In this document: piece by piece, positions 1 to 6,090 of the stretch
Numbering within the stretch: the stretch's first letter is position 1
Layout: every line of letters starts with the position of its first letter
Source of the DNA: Pseudomonadota bacterium
GTDB taxonomy: Bacteria > Pseudomonadota > Gammaproteobacteria > Magnimaribacterales > D2472
DNA: 6,090 nucleotides
Assembly: GCA_010024215.1 (NCBI GenBank)
Contig: RGHK01000057.1
Coordinates: 1-6,090, forward strand
Direction: 5' to 3'
Notes under the pieces: model-generated
The model's database searches: none
Told to the model about the DNA's origin: nothing
What the model saw: the letters and a program-made list of their open reading frames with translations, nothing else
Made by a program: the position numbers and the translations under genes

Positions 1-318
1 AGATGTTGTATCTTCTATTGGAAAAAAAACATTAGCCCCTGGATTAAAAATGACGACATCAATTGGCGCTACTTCTTCTTCAACATGCTTGAATAATTGC
101 TGGATTGATTCTTCCTCTCTGGCATCAACGCCAAAGCACTTTATCCAGCCACCTGTTTCAACAATATCGTTTTCTAATGGTTTAAATTTATCCAAATTTC
201 CCGGCCTTCTAACTGCACAAACTTTATAGCCATTGCTTGCAAATTTTTTGCATAAAGCTGAGCCAGTAGCATCACCGGCTCCTATGATAATTGCTGAATA
301 TTTTGAAAAATCATTCAT
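1..318 (-). CDS. Short-chain dehydrogenase/reductase (SDR family), N-terminal part, cut by left window edge
   Basis: The minus-strand frame is open from the ATG at 318-316 to the window edge and gives 106 residues, so the C-terminal half lies outside. It reads as the start of an SDR Rossmann fold: strand 1 and the nucleotide loop GAGDATGSA at residues 13-21, matching TGxxxGxG with Ala in place of the middle Gly; two arginines (R37, R38) after strand 2, which in this family usually favour NADP(H); VDAR at residues 64-67, where D65 would contact the adenine; and FNPGAN at 91-96 in place of the usual NNAG. The catalytic Ser and YxxxK are beyond the edge, so activity and substrate cannot be judged. 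I see no clear Shine-Dalgarno site before the start. A second ATG lies at codon-2 distance in another frame (CAT at 312-314) and is not used. The gene is divergent from the isomerase-like gene at 361. Family is confident; substrate is unknown. Confidence 0.85.
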   Translation of the reverse strand, partial: MNDFSKYSAIIIGAGDATGSALCKKFASNGYKVCAVRRPGNLDKFKPLENDIVETGGWIKCFGVDAREEESIQQLFKHVEEEVAPIDVVIFNPGANVFFPIEDTTS

Positions 319-360
319 AACGTTGTTTAATTGCTTTACTTTACAAAATTGTGAAAACAA
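319..360. promoter_or_regulatory. Divergent intergenic gap with imperfect inverted repeats
   Basis: This 42-bp gap lies between two divergently transcribed genes and should hold at least part of both promoters. It contains nested inverted repeats: TTGTTT (323-328) against AAACAA (355-360), and an inner imperfect palindrome TTTACAAAATTGTGAAA (340-356) centred on ACAA-AA-TTGT. No convincing -35/-10 pair with 16-18 bp spacing is visible on either strand. A regulator-binding site is possible, but repeats this short arise easily in AT-rich DNA. Confidence 0.25.
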
Positions 361-963
361 ATGAAAGTTGACTTTATATATGACGTAGCTACTCCAAATG
401 GATATTTGGCGCATAAGGTAGTGCCTGAGTTTGAAAAAAGAACAAATACTACTTTTAACTACATACCTTGCTTAGCTGGAGGTATCTTCAAACTAACAAA
501 CAATACACCGCCATTAATAGCAAATGCTGATGTAAAAAATAAATCAGATTACTTTTTTATAGAAATGGAAAGATTTATCAAGAAACATGATTTAAAACTA
601 TTCAAACAAAATTCTTACTTTCCACAGAACTCACTTTATGTTCAAAGAGGTGCTGTTGCTGCAAAAAAATTAGGCATTTTTGATAAATACCTTGAATGCA
701 CTATGTCAGCTATGTGGGAAAAAGATCTTAATATTCAAGACAAAGATATCCTCAAACAGTCGCTTGTGGACTATGGAATCAAGTGCGATGAAATTTTTGA
801 ATTAATTGAAACTCAAGCCTGCAAAGATGAGTTAATAGAGAATACCTCATGGGCAGTTAAAAAAGGTGCTTTTGGTATTCCCACCTTTTTAATAGATGAT
901 CAAATCTTTTTTGGAAAAGATCATATGAATCAGCTTGAAGATTACATAAATTCTAAAAAATAA
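361..963 (+). CDS. 2-hydroxychromene-2-carboxylate isomerase / DsbA-family thioredoxin-fold protein
   Basis: This 200-residue protein has the usual length and order of the kappa-class GST-like isomerases. The N-terminal strand and loop read DFIYDVATPNGYLAHK (residues 4-19). In the family this loop is normally D-x-x-SP-x-x-Y, with the Ser contacting glutathione; here it is Thr11. The CLAGGIF stretch (37-43) follows strand 2, a helical insert spans about 60-150, and the C-terminal part carries the thioredoxin-fold cis-proline loop GIPTF (172-176, Pro174) and the FFGKD motif (183-187) typical of this family. There is no CxxC, so it is not a thiol oxidoreductase of the DsbA kind. No signal peptide is seen, so it should be cytoplasmic. 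Characterised members isomerise 2-hydroxychromene-2-carboxylate in naphthalene breakdown using glutathione, but many homologues sit outside such pathways and the neighbours here give no sign of aromatic degradation. The substrate is therefore open. No clear ribosome-binding site precedes the ATG; the start is supported by the immediate onset of strand 1. Confidence 0.82.
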   Translation: MKVDFIYDVATPNGYLAHKVVPEFEKRTNTTFNYIPCLAGGIFKLTNNTPPLIANADVKNKSDYFFIEMERFIKKHDLKLFKQNSYFPQNSLYVQRGAVAAKKLGIFDKYLECTMSAMWEKDLNIQDKDILKQSLVDYGIKCDEIFELIETQACKDELIENTSWAVKKGAFGIPTFLIDDQIFFGKDHMNQLEDYINSKK

Positions 964-965
964 AA

Positions 966-992
966 GAACTTTTCATAAAATATTCTTTCAAA
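966..992 (+). promoter_or_regulatory. Candidate sigma-E (RpoE, ECF) promoter for lptD
   Basis: GAACTT at 966-971 and TCAAA at 988-992 are separated by 16 bp. This matches the sigma-E pattern (ggAACTT, 15-17 bp, TCnAA/TCTGA). As I recall it, the spacing is the same as in the E. coli rpoH P3 promoter. The -35 element starts just after the stop codon of the upstream gene. Transcription would begin near 998-1000, leaving a leader of about 17 nt before the lptD ATG at 1016. Control of lptD-surA by sigma-E is established in E. coli, so the position makes biological sense. The very short leader and the AT-rich background, where such hexamers can occur by chance, are the weak points. Confidence 0.45.
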
Positions 993-1015
993 GCTAAGAG
1001 GTATAAAATATATAA

Positions 1016-3340
1016 ATGAAGAGATTTGCTCTTACTTTGCCGATTTTTATAGGCTCACTAATGATGAATCCTATTAAAGGAGACTTTTTGGTGGACGGAG
1101 TTTTAACCAAAACAGCTGAATCAAACAAAAACACATGCATCTCTTATGTTCCTAAAATAGGTTCTGTAAAAGAAGGTGAGGATATTAATATCGACTCGGA
1201 TAAGTTCCAGATAACTGAAGATAAAAGATTAATTCTCTATGGCAATGTTCAACTTGACTTTGTTGATGGTCTATTGAGATCCCAAAATGCAGAATTAGAT
1301 AGAGAAAATGGAAGGGTTGAATTCTCTAATGAGGGAGAAATTTTTCTTAAAGATTTTTATTTTAATGCTTTAAAGGGATATCTGAATAAAGATGATAATT
1401 CTATTTCGCTCAATAATGGAATGGTCTTTTCCCAGGAAAGGAATCTAGTATTTAATTTTGATTATTTAACTGGGGTCTTAGATGAAAAAATACTTTTAAC
1501 TAATGCTTCCATGTCATCATGTGCAGATCCAAGCAGTGGCTGGATCCTAGAAGCTGAAGAAATAGCTCTAGACTCAACTGCTAATAGAGGCTTAGCAAAA
1601 AATATTAAAATAAAAGCTGCAGGTACTACAATTTTTGCTTTTCCCTATATCCCATTTGCTACATCTGATGAGAGAATGAGTGGGTTTCTTGAGCCATCTA
1701 TATCATATTCTTCCGATGGTATTGATCTAATGATTCCTTATTATAAGGTTATTTCTGAAAGATCTGATTTCACAGTAGCTCCAAGACATATTGCAAAAAG
1801 AGGCTCTGGATTTGAATTCAATTATCGATCTCTTCATGGAAATAATAGCAGCTTGAGAAATCTTGACCTTATATATTTTGACAAGGACGATGAGCTTAAA
1901 AATGAATACCTTAAAGAAAATTATTCTAGATGGGCTTATAAATATAATGATACTTTTAATTTTTTATTCACAAACATTTCTATAGACTGGTCAAAGGCTT
2001 CCGATGCACTGCTATTGAGAGACATCCCAGGAGACATTACCTCTATTGGTTATCAAAGATCTCAAAGCTTGAATCAAAATATTTCAGTTGAAACCAAATT
2101 AAAGAACATTGAAATTACTGTTGAACATCAAAGTTATCAGTCTCTAAATCCTATTCTTTCAAACGGTTACAAGAAATCAATTGGTATAAATTTAAATTAT
2201 TTCAAAAACTTTGGAGGCTTATCAATTAAAGAAAGATTGAATATTGCTAATTTTAATGCAGATAAAATTCACGGTTATTACGGATATCAAGTGCATGGTG
2301 ATAGCTTATTAAGGGTAATTGAGAATCCGACAGAGGGGAAAAGAATATACTCAGATCTTTCAATATCAAAACATGTCCATATTAAAGGAATTAATATAAA
2401 TTCTAGTTTTGGTCTTACAAGCATAATCTATGACTTGAGCAGATATTCAACTAAACCTAAAAATGTAACTATTCCCAATGCGCTTCTAGATCTAAGCTCA
2501 GTTTTTATAAGCTACAAGAACAACGGTCGTCATATCTTAGAGCCAAAGTTGATATTAGGTTACACAGGATTTAAAAATCAAAAAAATAATCCAATCTTTG
2601 ATTCTAATGAGATCTCCTTTGAAAATGATCTATTTCAAAATTCAAGGTTTTCTGGCATGGATAGAATTGGTGACCAAAACTTTTATACCCTTAGCCTTGG
2701 CTATAAAAATATTAATAATAATAAAAATAATATTAGTCTGAGAGTCTCAAAAAAATACTATCTGAAAGATAGAAAAGTTTTTATGAATCACTCAATGATT
2801 GCAATTGATGAAGATCCTTTATTAATTTCTGGAACATGGATGCCAAATAATAAAACTTTAATTGATAGTTATGCAGGATATACACATGGAAATAATGATT
2901 TGCAACTTGGTGGGTTGACCATTAAGCAAAAATTAGATTTTGGACTCATTGGTTATGCAAAAAAATATAGGAAGATTGCTGGGGATTTCAATATAGAGAT
3001 GGATTATTCTGAGCTTTTTGCTGATATAGATATAAACCCAAGCTTTAAGCTTATTGCTCAGTTAAAAAGAGATGATAGTACAAAGACAAATATTGAGAAC
3101 TTATTTGGAATCGAATATGAGAACTGTTGTCTAGCGTTAAGAATAACGACCTCAGACAGAAACTATTCAAAATACAACCTAAATCAAGAAATTTTATACC
3201 CTCATCTTGCAGATGCGTGGGATAATATGATTTATATTGAAAGCAAAAGTAGAATAAATTTTGAGTTTGAGCTTAAAGGCCTTAATTCATCTTTTGATAG
3301 AGTGAATAGATTATTAAATAATTCACTTTTTAAAAATTAA
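1016..3340 (+). CDS. lptD: LPS-assembly outer-membrane protein LptD
   Basis: LptD is the outer-membrane barrel that, with the lipoprotein LptE, takes lipopolysaccharide from the periplasmic Lpt bridge and inserts it in the outer leaflet. This 774-residue protein is close to E. coli length (784). A short signal peptide (about residues 1-22, KR then a hydrophobic run) leads to an LptA/OstA-like beta-jellyroll domain (about 55-150: ITEDKRLILYGNV, then repeated short strands), followed by the barrel. Barrel landmarks include FAFPYIPF (207-214), GFLEPSISYS (223-232), LEPKL (508-512), PIFDS (526-530) and NSRFSGMDRIGD (542-553). The only cysteines are C41, C169, C704 and C705, equivalent to the four that form the two interdomain disulfides in E. 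coli; the paired ones lie in the hallmark YENCCLALR (701-709). The signal peptide supports the start. AAGAGG at 996-1001 is a possible but distant Shine-Dalgarno site (14 nt from the ATG). surA follows after 12 nt, as in most Gammaproteobacteria. Confidence 0.96.
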   Translation: MKRFALTLPIFIGSLMMNPIKGDFLVDGVLTKTAESNKNTCISYVPKIGSVKEGEDINIDSDKFQITEDKRLILYGNVQLDFVDGLLRSQNAELDRENGRVEFSNEGEIFLKDFYFNALKGYLNKDDNSISLNNGMVFSQERNLVFNFDYLTGVLDEKILLTNASMSSCADPSSGWILEAEEIALDSTANRGLAKNIKIKAAGTTIFAFPYIPFATSDERMSGFLEPSISYSSDGIDLMIPYYKVISERSDFTVAPRHIAKRGSGFEFNYRSLHGNNSSLRNLDLIYFDKDDELKNEYLKENYSRWAYKYNDTFNFLFTNISIDWSKASDALLLRDIPGDITSIGYQRSQSLNQNISVETKLKNIEITVEHQSYQSLNPILSNGYKKSIGINLNYFKNFGGLSIKERLNIANFNADKIHGYYGYQVHGDSLLRVIENPTEGKRIYSDLSISKHVHIKGININSSFGLTSIIYDLSRYSTKPKNVTIPNALLDLSSVFISYKNNGRHILEPKLILGYTGFKNQKNNPIFDSNEISFENDLFQNSRFSGMDRIGDQNFYTLSLGYKNINNNKNNISLRVSKKYYLKDRKVFMNHSMIAIDEDPLLISGTWMPNNKTLIDSYAGYTHGNNDLQLGGLTIKQKLDFGLIGYAKKYRKIAGDFNIEMDYSELFADIDINPSFKLIAQLKRDDSTKTNIENLFGIEYENCCLALRITTSDRNYSKYNLNQEILYPHLADAWDNMIYIESKSRINFEFELKGLNSSFDRVNRLLNNSLFKN

Positions 3341-3352
3341 ATTAATTTAAAC

Positions 3353-3886
3353 ATGAAAAACATAGCATTAATAACAACACTTTTTTTATCCACCAGAATT
3401 TTTTCTGCCATAGAGATCTTAGACAGAATAGCTGTGATTGTTGACGATGGGGTTGTTATGGAATCTCAAATAAAAGCTGGCTTAGATGAAATTATTGCAA
3501 GATATGATCAACAAAATATACCAAAACCAAGCATAGATGACCTAAAAGAACAGGTCATTGAGTCATTGATTATAGAGGAGCTTCAGCTTCAGTTAGCTAA
3601 TAGAGCCGGGGTCAGAATTAGTGACGCTGAATTAAACAGCTCTATTATTAGAATAGCTCAAAATAATCAAATGGAACTGCAGCAATTTATATCTTTCATT
3701 GAAGATAGCGGAGATTCTTATGAAGAATTTAGAGAAAATGTTAGAAAACAAATGATTATTCAAAGAATACAAAGAGGAAGAGTCCAATCTGAAATTACGA
3801 TTACTGAAAAAGAATTTGATGCCTTTCTTGCTACTGATGAATCACTGATTGAGCTTGAGCCACAGCTTTTACTAAGACAAATTTAG
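3353..3886 (+). CDS. surA: SurA chaperone, N-terminal fragment (gene broken by deletion/frameshift)
   Basis: SurA is a periplasmic chaperone and peptidyl-prolyl isomerase for outer-membrane proteins. This 177-residue frame carries a signal peptide (hydrophobic residues 3-15, likely cut after FSA at 17-19), the strand IEILDRIAVIVDDGVVMESQ (20-39) that is the family's conserved N-terminal start, and the helical chaperone domain (about 40-150; ISDAELN and RKQMIIQRIQ are recognisable). It then enters the first parvulin domain and stops at TAG 3884-3886 directly after LLLRQI, which corresponds to LNLSHI in E. coli SurA. An intact SurA is about 430 residues; the rest, minus about 30 residues, follows in another frame (see the fragment at 3945). 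The N-terminal domain alone might still be made and exported, but it would lack the C-terminal helix that completes the chaperone core. No Shine-Dalgarno site is evident in the 12-nt gap after lptD, which suggests translational coupling. Confidence 0.9.
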   Translation: MKNIALITTLFLSTRIFSAIEILDRIAVIVDDGVVMESQIKAGLDEIIARYDQQNIPKPSIDDLKEQVIESLIIEELQLQLANRAGVRISDAELNSSIIRIAQNNQMELQQFISFIEDSGDSYEEFRENVRKQMIIQRIQRGRVQSEITITEKEFDAFLATDESLIELEPQLLLRQI

Positions 3887-3893
3887 TTTTTCA
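3876..3893 (+). other. Frame-switch and deletion point inside surA
   Basis: The upstream surA frame ends ...CAA ATT TAG here, while the downstream frame is open from 3876 (TAA at 3873-3875) and becomes recognisable SurA from 3885 (SFSDIAIDVS..., matching FGKLAIAHS of E. coli). By alignment to E. coli SurA from memory, about 32 residues between these points are absent. The frame change requires a missing length of 3n+2, so about 95 bp would fit a single deletion. A one-base indel alone cannot restore the protein. Confidence 0.8.
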
Positions 3894-3944
3894 GATATAG
3901 CAATAGATGTATCTATAAGTTCAAATGCAAAAAATGGTGGAGCA

Positions 3945-4538
3945 ATGGATTGGAGAAGAGCAAATGAAATGCCTGAATTATTCGCTAGTGCCATAAAAAA
4001 TCAGAAAGTTGGTTATATAACCTCGCCTCTTGAAAGTGGTGCTGGGTATCATATTCTTAAGCTTGAGGATAAAAGAGGTCCATTTGTTCAATATGAAGAT
4101 CAATGGTTCTCAAGACATATTCTATTAACTCCTTCAACAATCAGAGATGAAGAGACTACGATTGCAGAACTAAATGATATTAGATCAAGAATACTTGATG
4201 GGGAGGATTTTGCGGATCTAGCAAAAGAATATTCTGAAGATCCTGGTTCTGCAAAGCAAGGCGGAGATCTAGATTGGTTAGGTAAAGGTGTTCTCGCACC
4301 AGAATTTGAAAAAACCATGATCGAAACTCCCATAGGTGAAGTTTCTGAGGTTTTTCAGACAGAGTTTGGTTTTCATTTTCTTGAAGTATTAGATAAACGA
4401 AATCATGATATGACTAGAGATCTTATAGAAGATAGAGCTTATCAAATTCTGTATGGAAGAAAATATGAAGAGGAGCTGGAGAATACTCTACGCTCAATGA
4501 GAGCAGAAGCCTTTGTTGAAATCAAAGAACTAGATTGA
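3945..4538 (+). CDS. surA: SurA chaperone, C-terminal fragment (end of parvulin 1, parvulin 2, C-terminal helix)
   Basis: This 197-residue frame from the first in-frame ATG continues SurA. SurA-like sequence in the same frame starts earlier, at 3885, with no ATG, GTG or TTG before 3945. It holds the end of parvulin domain 1 (DWRRANEMPELF at 2-13, GYHILKLEDKRG at 34-45), a full parvulin domain 2 (SRHILL 56-61, DGEDFADLAKEYSEDPGSAKQGGDLDW 85-111, FGFHFLEVLDKR 141-152) and the C-terminal helix with DRAYQILYGRKYEEE (163-177). In E. coli the second parvulin domain is the active isomerase. The fragment has no signal peptide, so if translated alone it would stay in the cytoplasm. GGTGGAG lies only 2 nt before the ATG, too close for a normal ribosome-binding site, so separate translation is doubtful. 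No further stops or frame changes are seen, which argues for a recent break or a sequence error. Confidence 0.88.
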   Translation: MDWRRANEMPELFASAIKNQKVGYITSPLESGAGYHILKLEDKRGPFVQYEDQWFSRHILLTPSTIRDEETTIAELNDIRSRILDGEDFADLAKEYSEDPGSAKQGGDLDWLGKGVLAPEFEKTMIETPIGEVSEVFQTEFGFHFLEVLDKRNHDMTRDLIEDRAYQILYGRKYEEELENTLRSMRAEAFVEIKELD

Positions 4539-5515
4539 AAAAAATTATTTACTCACCTGGCGAACCCTCTGGAATTGGACCAGATTTAATTATTCAACTT
4601 AGCTGTTCAACTTTCTGGAACCAAATCAATATTCCAATTGCATGTATTGCTGATCCTGAGCTTTTGATTGATAGAGCTAATACACTTGGAAAAAAAATCA
4701 AAATAAAAGAAATTTCAAATCCTGGAGAATTAAGAAAAAATAAAAGAAATGAAATCCAGGTAATTAAAATTGCTAAATGTCCAAATACAAAATATGGGAA
4801 GCTACATCGCTCAAATGCTAAATATGTTTTGGATAATCTTAACTATGGAATTGATAGAGCCCTAACAAATAAAAAAGTTGGGCTTGTAACAGGGCCTATC
4901 AGCAAAGAAAATATTATTTCGATTGATAAAAAATTCTCAGGCCATACAGAACATATTCAAAAACTAACCAAAAGCAAAGATGTCCTTATGCTACTTGGAT
5001 CAGAAAAGCTTAAAGTTGCATTGGCAACAACTCACATACCTTTAAAAGCTGTACCAAAAAAGATAACAAAATCATTAATTATTAACAAAGCGATCATTCT
5101 TAATGAGGAGCTAAAGAATAAATTCAGAATCAAGAATCCTCAAATTACTTTATTAGGATTAAATCCTCATGCTGGAGAAGGTGGAAAAATTGGATCAGAG
5201 GAAAAAGAAATCCTATTACCTGCAGTAAAAGAATTAAGGAAAAAGAAAATAAATATCTCATACCCTAAGTCCGCAGACACAGCATTTACAAAAAAAGGTC
5301 TCAAAGAAACTGATGCATTTCTTGGAATGTATCACGATCAAGTTCTACCAGTTCTTAAAGCTCTTAGTTTTGGTTCTGCTGTTAATGTAACTCTTGGCAT
5401 TCCTATTGTAAGAACATCTGTGGATCATGGCGTAGCTCTTGATATGGCTGGCTCTGGAAAGTCTGATACAGCTTCTTTAAAAGAAGCAATAAAGATTGCT
5501 AAAAAAATAATCTGA
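4535..5515 (+). CDS. pdxA: 4-hydroxythreonine-4-phosphate dehydrogenase PdxA
   Basis: PdxA oxidises 4-phosphooxy-threonine with NAD(P)+ to the ketone that becomes 3-amino-2-oxopropyl phosphate, a precursor of pyridoxal 5'-phosphate; it is a cytoplasmic, metal-dependent dimer. The 326 residues match the family length. Visible landmarks are SPGEPSGIGPDL (7-18), VTGPISK (118-124), the substrate-binding GHTEH (136-140, H137 and T138), the three metal-binding histidines H167 (TTHIPL), H212 (NPHAGEGG) and H267 (YHDQVLP), and the C-terminal TSVDHGVALDMAGSGKSD (294-311). The histidines sit one position after those of the E. coli enzyme (166, 211, 266). The start is TTG at 4535: it overlaps the surA stop as TTGA, gives the expected N-terminus K-K-I-I-Y-S-P-G-E, and no ATG precedes that strand. 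The overlap implies translational coupling to the end of surA, so translation of the C-terminal surA frame may matter for PdxA output. Confidence 0.96.
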   Translation: MKKIIYSPGEPSGIGPDLIIQLSCSTFWNQINIPIACIADPELLIDRANTLGKKIKIKEISNPGELRKNKRNEIQVIKIAKCPNTKYGKLHRSNAKYVLDNLNYGIDRALTNKKVGLVTGPISKENIISIDKKFSGHTEHIQKLTKSKDVLMLLGSEKLKVALATTHIPLKAVPKKITKSLIINKAIILNEELKNKFRIKNPQITLLGLNPHAGEGGKIGSEEKEILLPAVKELRKKKINISYPKSADTAFTKKGLKETDAFLGMYHDQVLPVLKALSFGSAVNVTLGIPIVRTSVDHGVALDMAGSGKSDTASLKEAIKIAKKII

Positions 5516-6090
5516 TGCAGTCAAGAGACATAAGAAGAAAATTTGGTCAAAATTATCTATCTGATGCGGCAATTATTTTTGAAATGGGTCAAGCAATTTC
5601 ACCAAAGAAACAAGATTATTTTTTTGAAATAGGTCCAGGAATGGGCGCATTAACTAATGTTCTTAATATAGACGGGGTTAATGTTAAAGCTCTTGATATA
5701 GATCCTAATAATATTGATTACCTTCGTAAGAAATTTCAGCAGCCTGCAAATTTTGATTTTACTCAAGGTGATATCTTATCTGAACCACTGGGCTTTCTTT
5801 CTGATCAAAAATTTAGAATTGTAGGCAACCTACCCTACAACATATCTACTCAGATTATATTGAAATTTATAGATTGGCATGAATCAATTAATGACATGCA
5901 TTTTTTAGTACAAAAAGAGGTAGCCGATAAGATATCTGGAAATATAGGATCAAAAAACTGGGGAAAACTTTCAATTAAACTATCCTGTTTTTTTGAAACC
6001 CAAATATTATTTGATGTACCACCGGAAGCTTTTGATATTAAGCCTAAAGTTAATTCAAGCTTCATAAGATTAAGTCCAAAAGAAAACTTT
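5515..6090 (+). CDS. rsmA: 16S rRNA (adenine1518-N6/adenine1519-N6)-dimethyltransferase RsmA (KsgA), cut by right window edge
   Basis: RsmA uses S-adenosylmethionine to dimethylate two adjacent adenines in the 3' terminal hairpin of 16S rRNA, a late step in 30S subunit assembly. The first 192 codons are present, of about 260-270 usual; the C-terminal domain is mostly outside. Motifs in order: RRKFGQNYL (7-15, the conserved N-terminal entry), the SAM-binding loop EIGPGMGALT (38-47), ALDIDP (59-64) at the end of strand 2, GDIL (85-88), the catalytic NLPYNIST (104-111), QKEVADKI (133-140), and VPPEAFDIKPKVNSSFIRL (168-186). The ATG at 5515 shares one base with the pdxA stop (TGATG), the usual coupled arrangement, and places the FGQN motif at the normal distance from the start. 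No deviation in key residues is seen. In many relatives apaG and apaH follow, beyond the edge here. Confidence 0.95.
   Translation, partial: MQSRDIRRKFGQNYLSDAAIIFEMGQAISPKKQDYFFEIGPGMGALTNVLNIDGVNVKALDIDPNNIDYLRKKFQQPANFDFTQGDILSEPLGFLSDQKFRIVGNLPYNISTQIILKFIDWHESINDMHFLVQKEVADKISGNIGSKNWGKLSIKLSCFFETQILFDVPPEAFDIKPKVNSSFIRLSPKENF

Noticed and set aside
963..988. Possible hairpin AAAGAA / TTCTTT after the isomerase-like gene, as a terminator
   Set aside because: The stem is six A/T-rich pairs with a 14-nt loop and no following T run; too weak for an intrinsic terminator, and it overlaps the better-supported promoter candidate.
1002..1009. TATAAAAT as a sigma-70 -10 box before lptD
   Set aside because: No -35-like hexamer lies 16-18 bp upstream, and the box is only 6 nt from the ATG; such strings are common in this base composition.
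3878..3890. Programmed +1 frameshift at ATT TAG in surA, similar in idea to the prfB site
   Set aside because: A +1 shift would join the frames but not supply the roughly 30 missing residues of the parvulin domain, there is no upstream Shine-Dalgarno-like stimulator, and no such control is known for surA.
3936..3947. GGTGGAG as a ribosome-binding site for an independent C-terminal SurA protein
   Set aside because: It is only 2 nt from the ATG and encodes the conserved Gly-Gly of the parvulin fold (NGGAMDW), so it is explained by coding.
4100..4333. Minus-strand open frame of 77 codons
   Set aside because: It lies entirely opposite the second parvulin domain of SurA, is Ser/Pro-rich as expected of an antisense reading, and has no recognisable domain.
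5850..6065. Minus-strand open frame of 71 codons
   Set aside because: It lies opposite a conserved part of rsmA and shows no family features; a shadow frame.

Overview
The window is an AT-rich stretch (roughly one third G+C by eye) of a gammaproteobacterial chromosome. The main block is the conserved order lptD - surA - pdxA - rsmA (ksgA), all on the plus strand and tightly packed. This order is characteristic of Gammaproteobacteria. Low G+C, short spacers and compact proteins suggest a streamlined, free-living, probably marine lineage such as SAR86. The lineage is inference; the class-level call is firmer.

Layout. Positions 1-318 (minus strand) hold the N-terminal 106 residues of a short-chain dehydrogenase/reductase that runs off the left edge. 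A 42-bp gap separates it from a divergent plus-strand gene (361-963) for a thioredoxin-fold protein of the 2-hydroxychromene-2-carboxylate isomerase / DsbA type. A 52-bp spacer follows. It carries a good match to a sigma-E type promoter (GAACTT, 16 bp, TCAAA) directly in front of lptD. Then come lptD (1016-3340, complete, with all four disulfide cysteines), surA (3353-4538, broken into two reading frames), pdxA (4535-5515, TTG start overlapping the surA stop) and rsmA (from 5515, cut by the right edge, first 192 codons present). No stretch over 300 bases lacks a gene.

How the genes fit together. LptD inserts lipopolysaccharide into the outer membrane. SurA is the periplasmic chaperone that helps LptD and other outer-membrane proteins fold. 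In E. coli this operon is under envelope-stress control, which fits the promoter candidate. PdxA (pyridoxal phosphate synthesis) and RsmA (16S rRNA dimethylation) are the usual housekeeping passengers and are joined by overlapping stop/start codons.

The most notable feature is surA. About 30 residues of the first parvulin domain are missing and the frame shifts by one at the same point, while everything on both sides is well conserved. This is either a recent real deletion or a sequence/assembly error. I see no new biological system; the rest is a conventional core-genome region.
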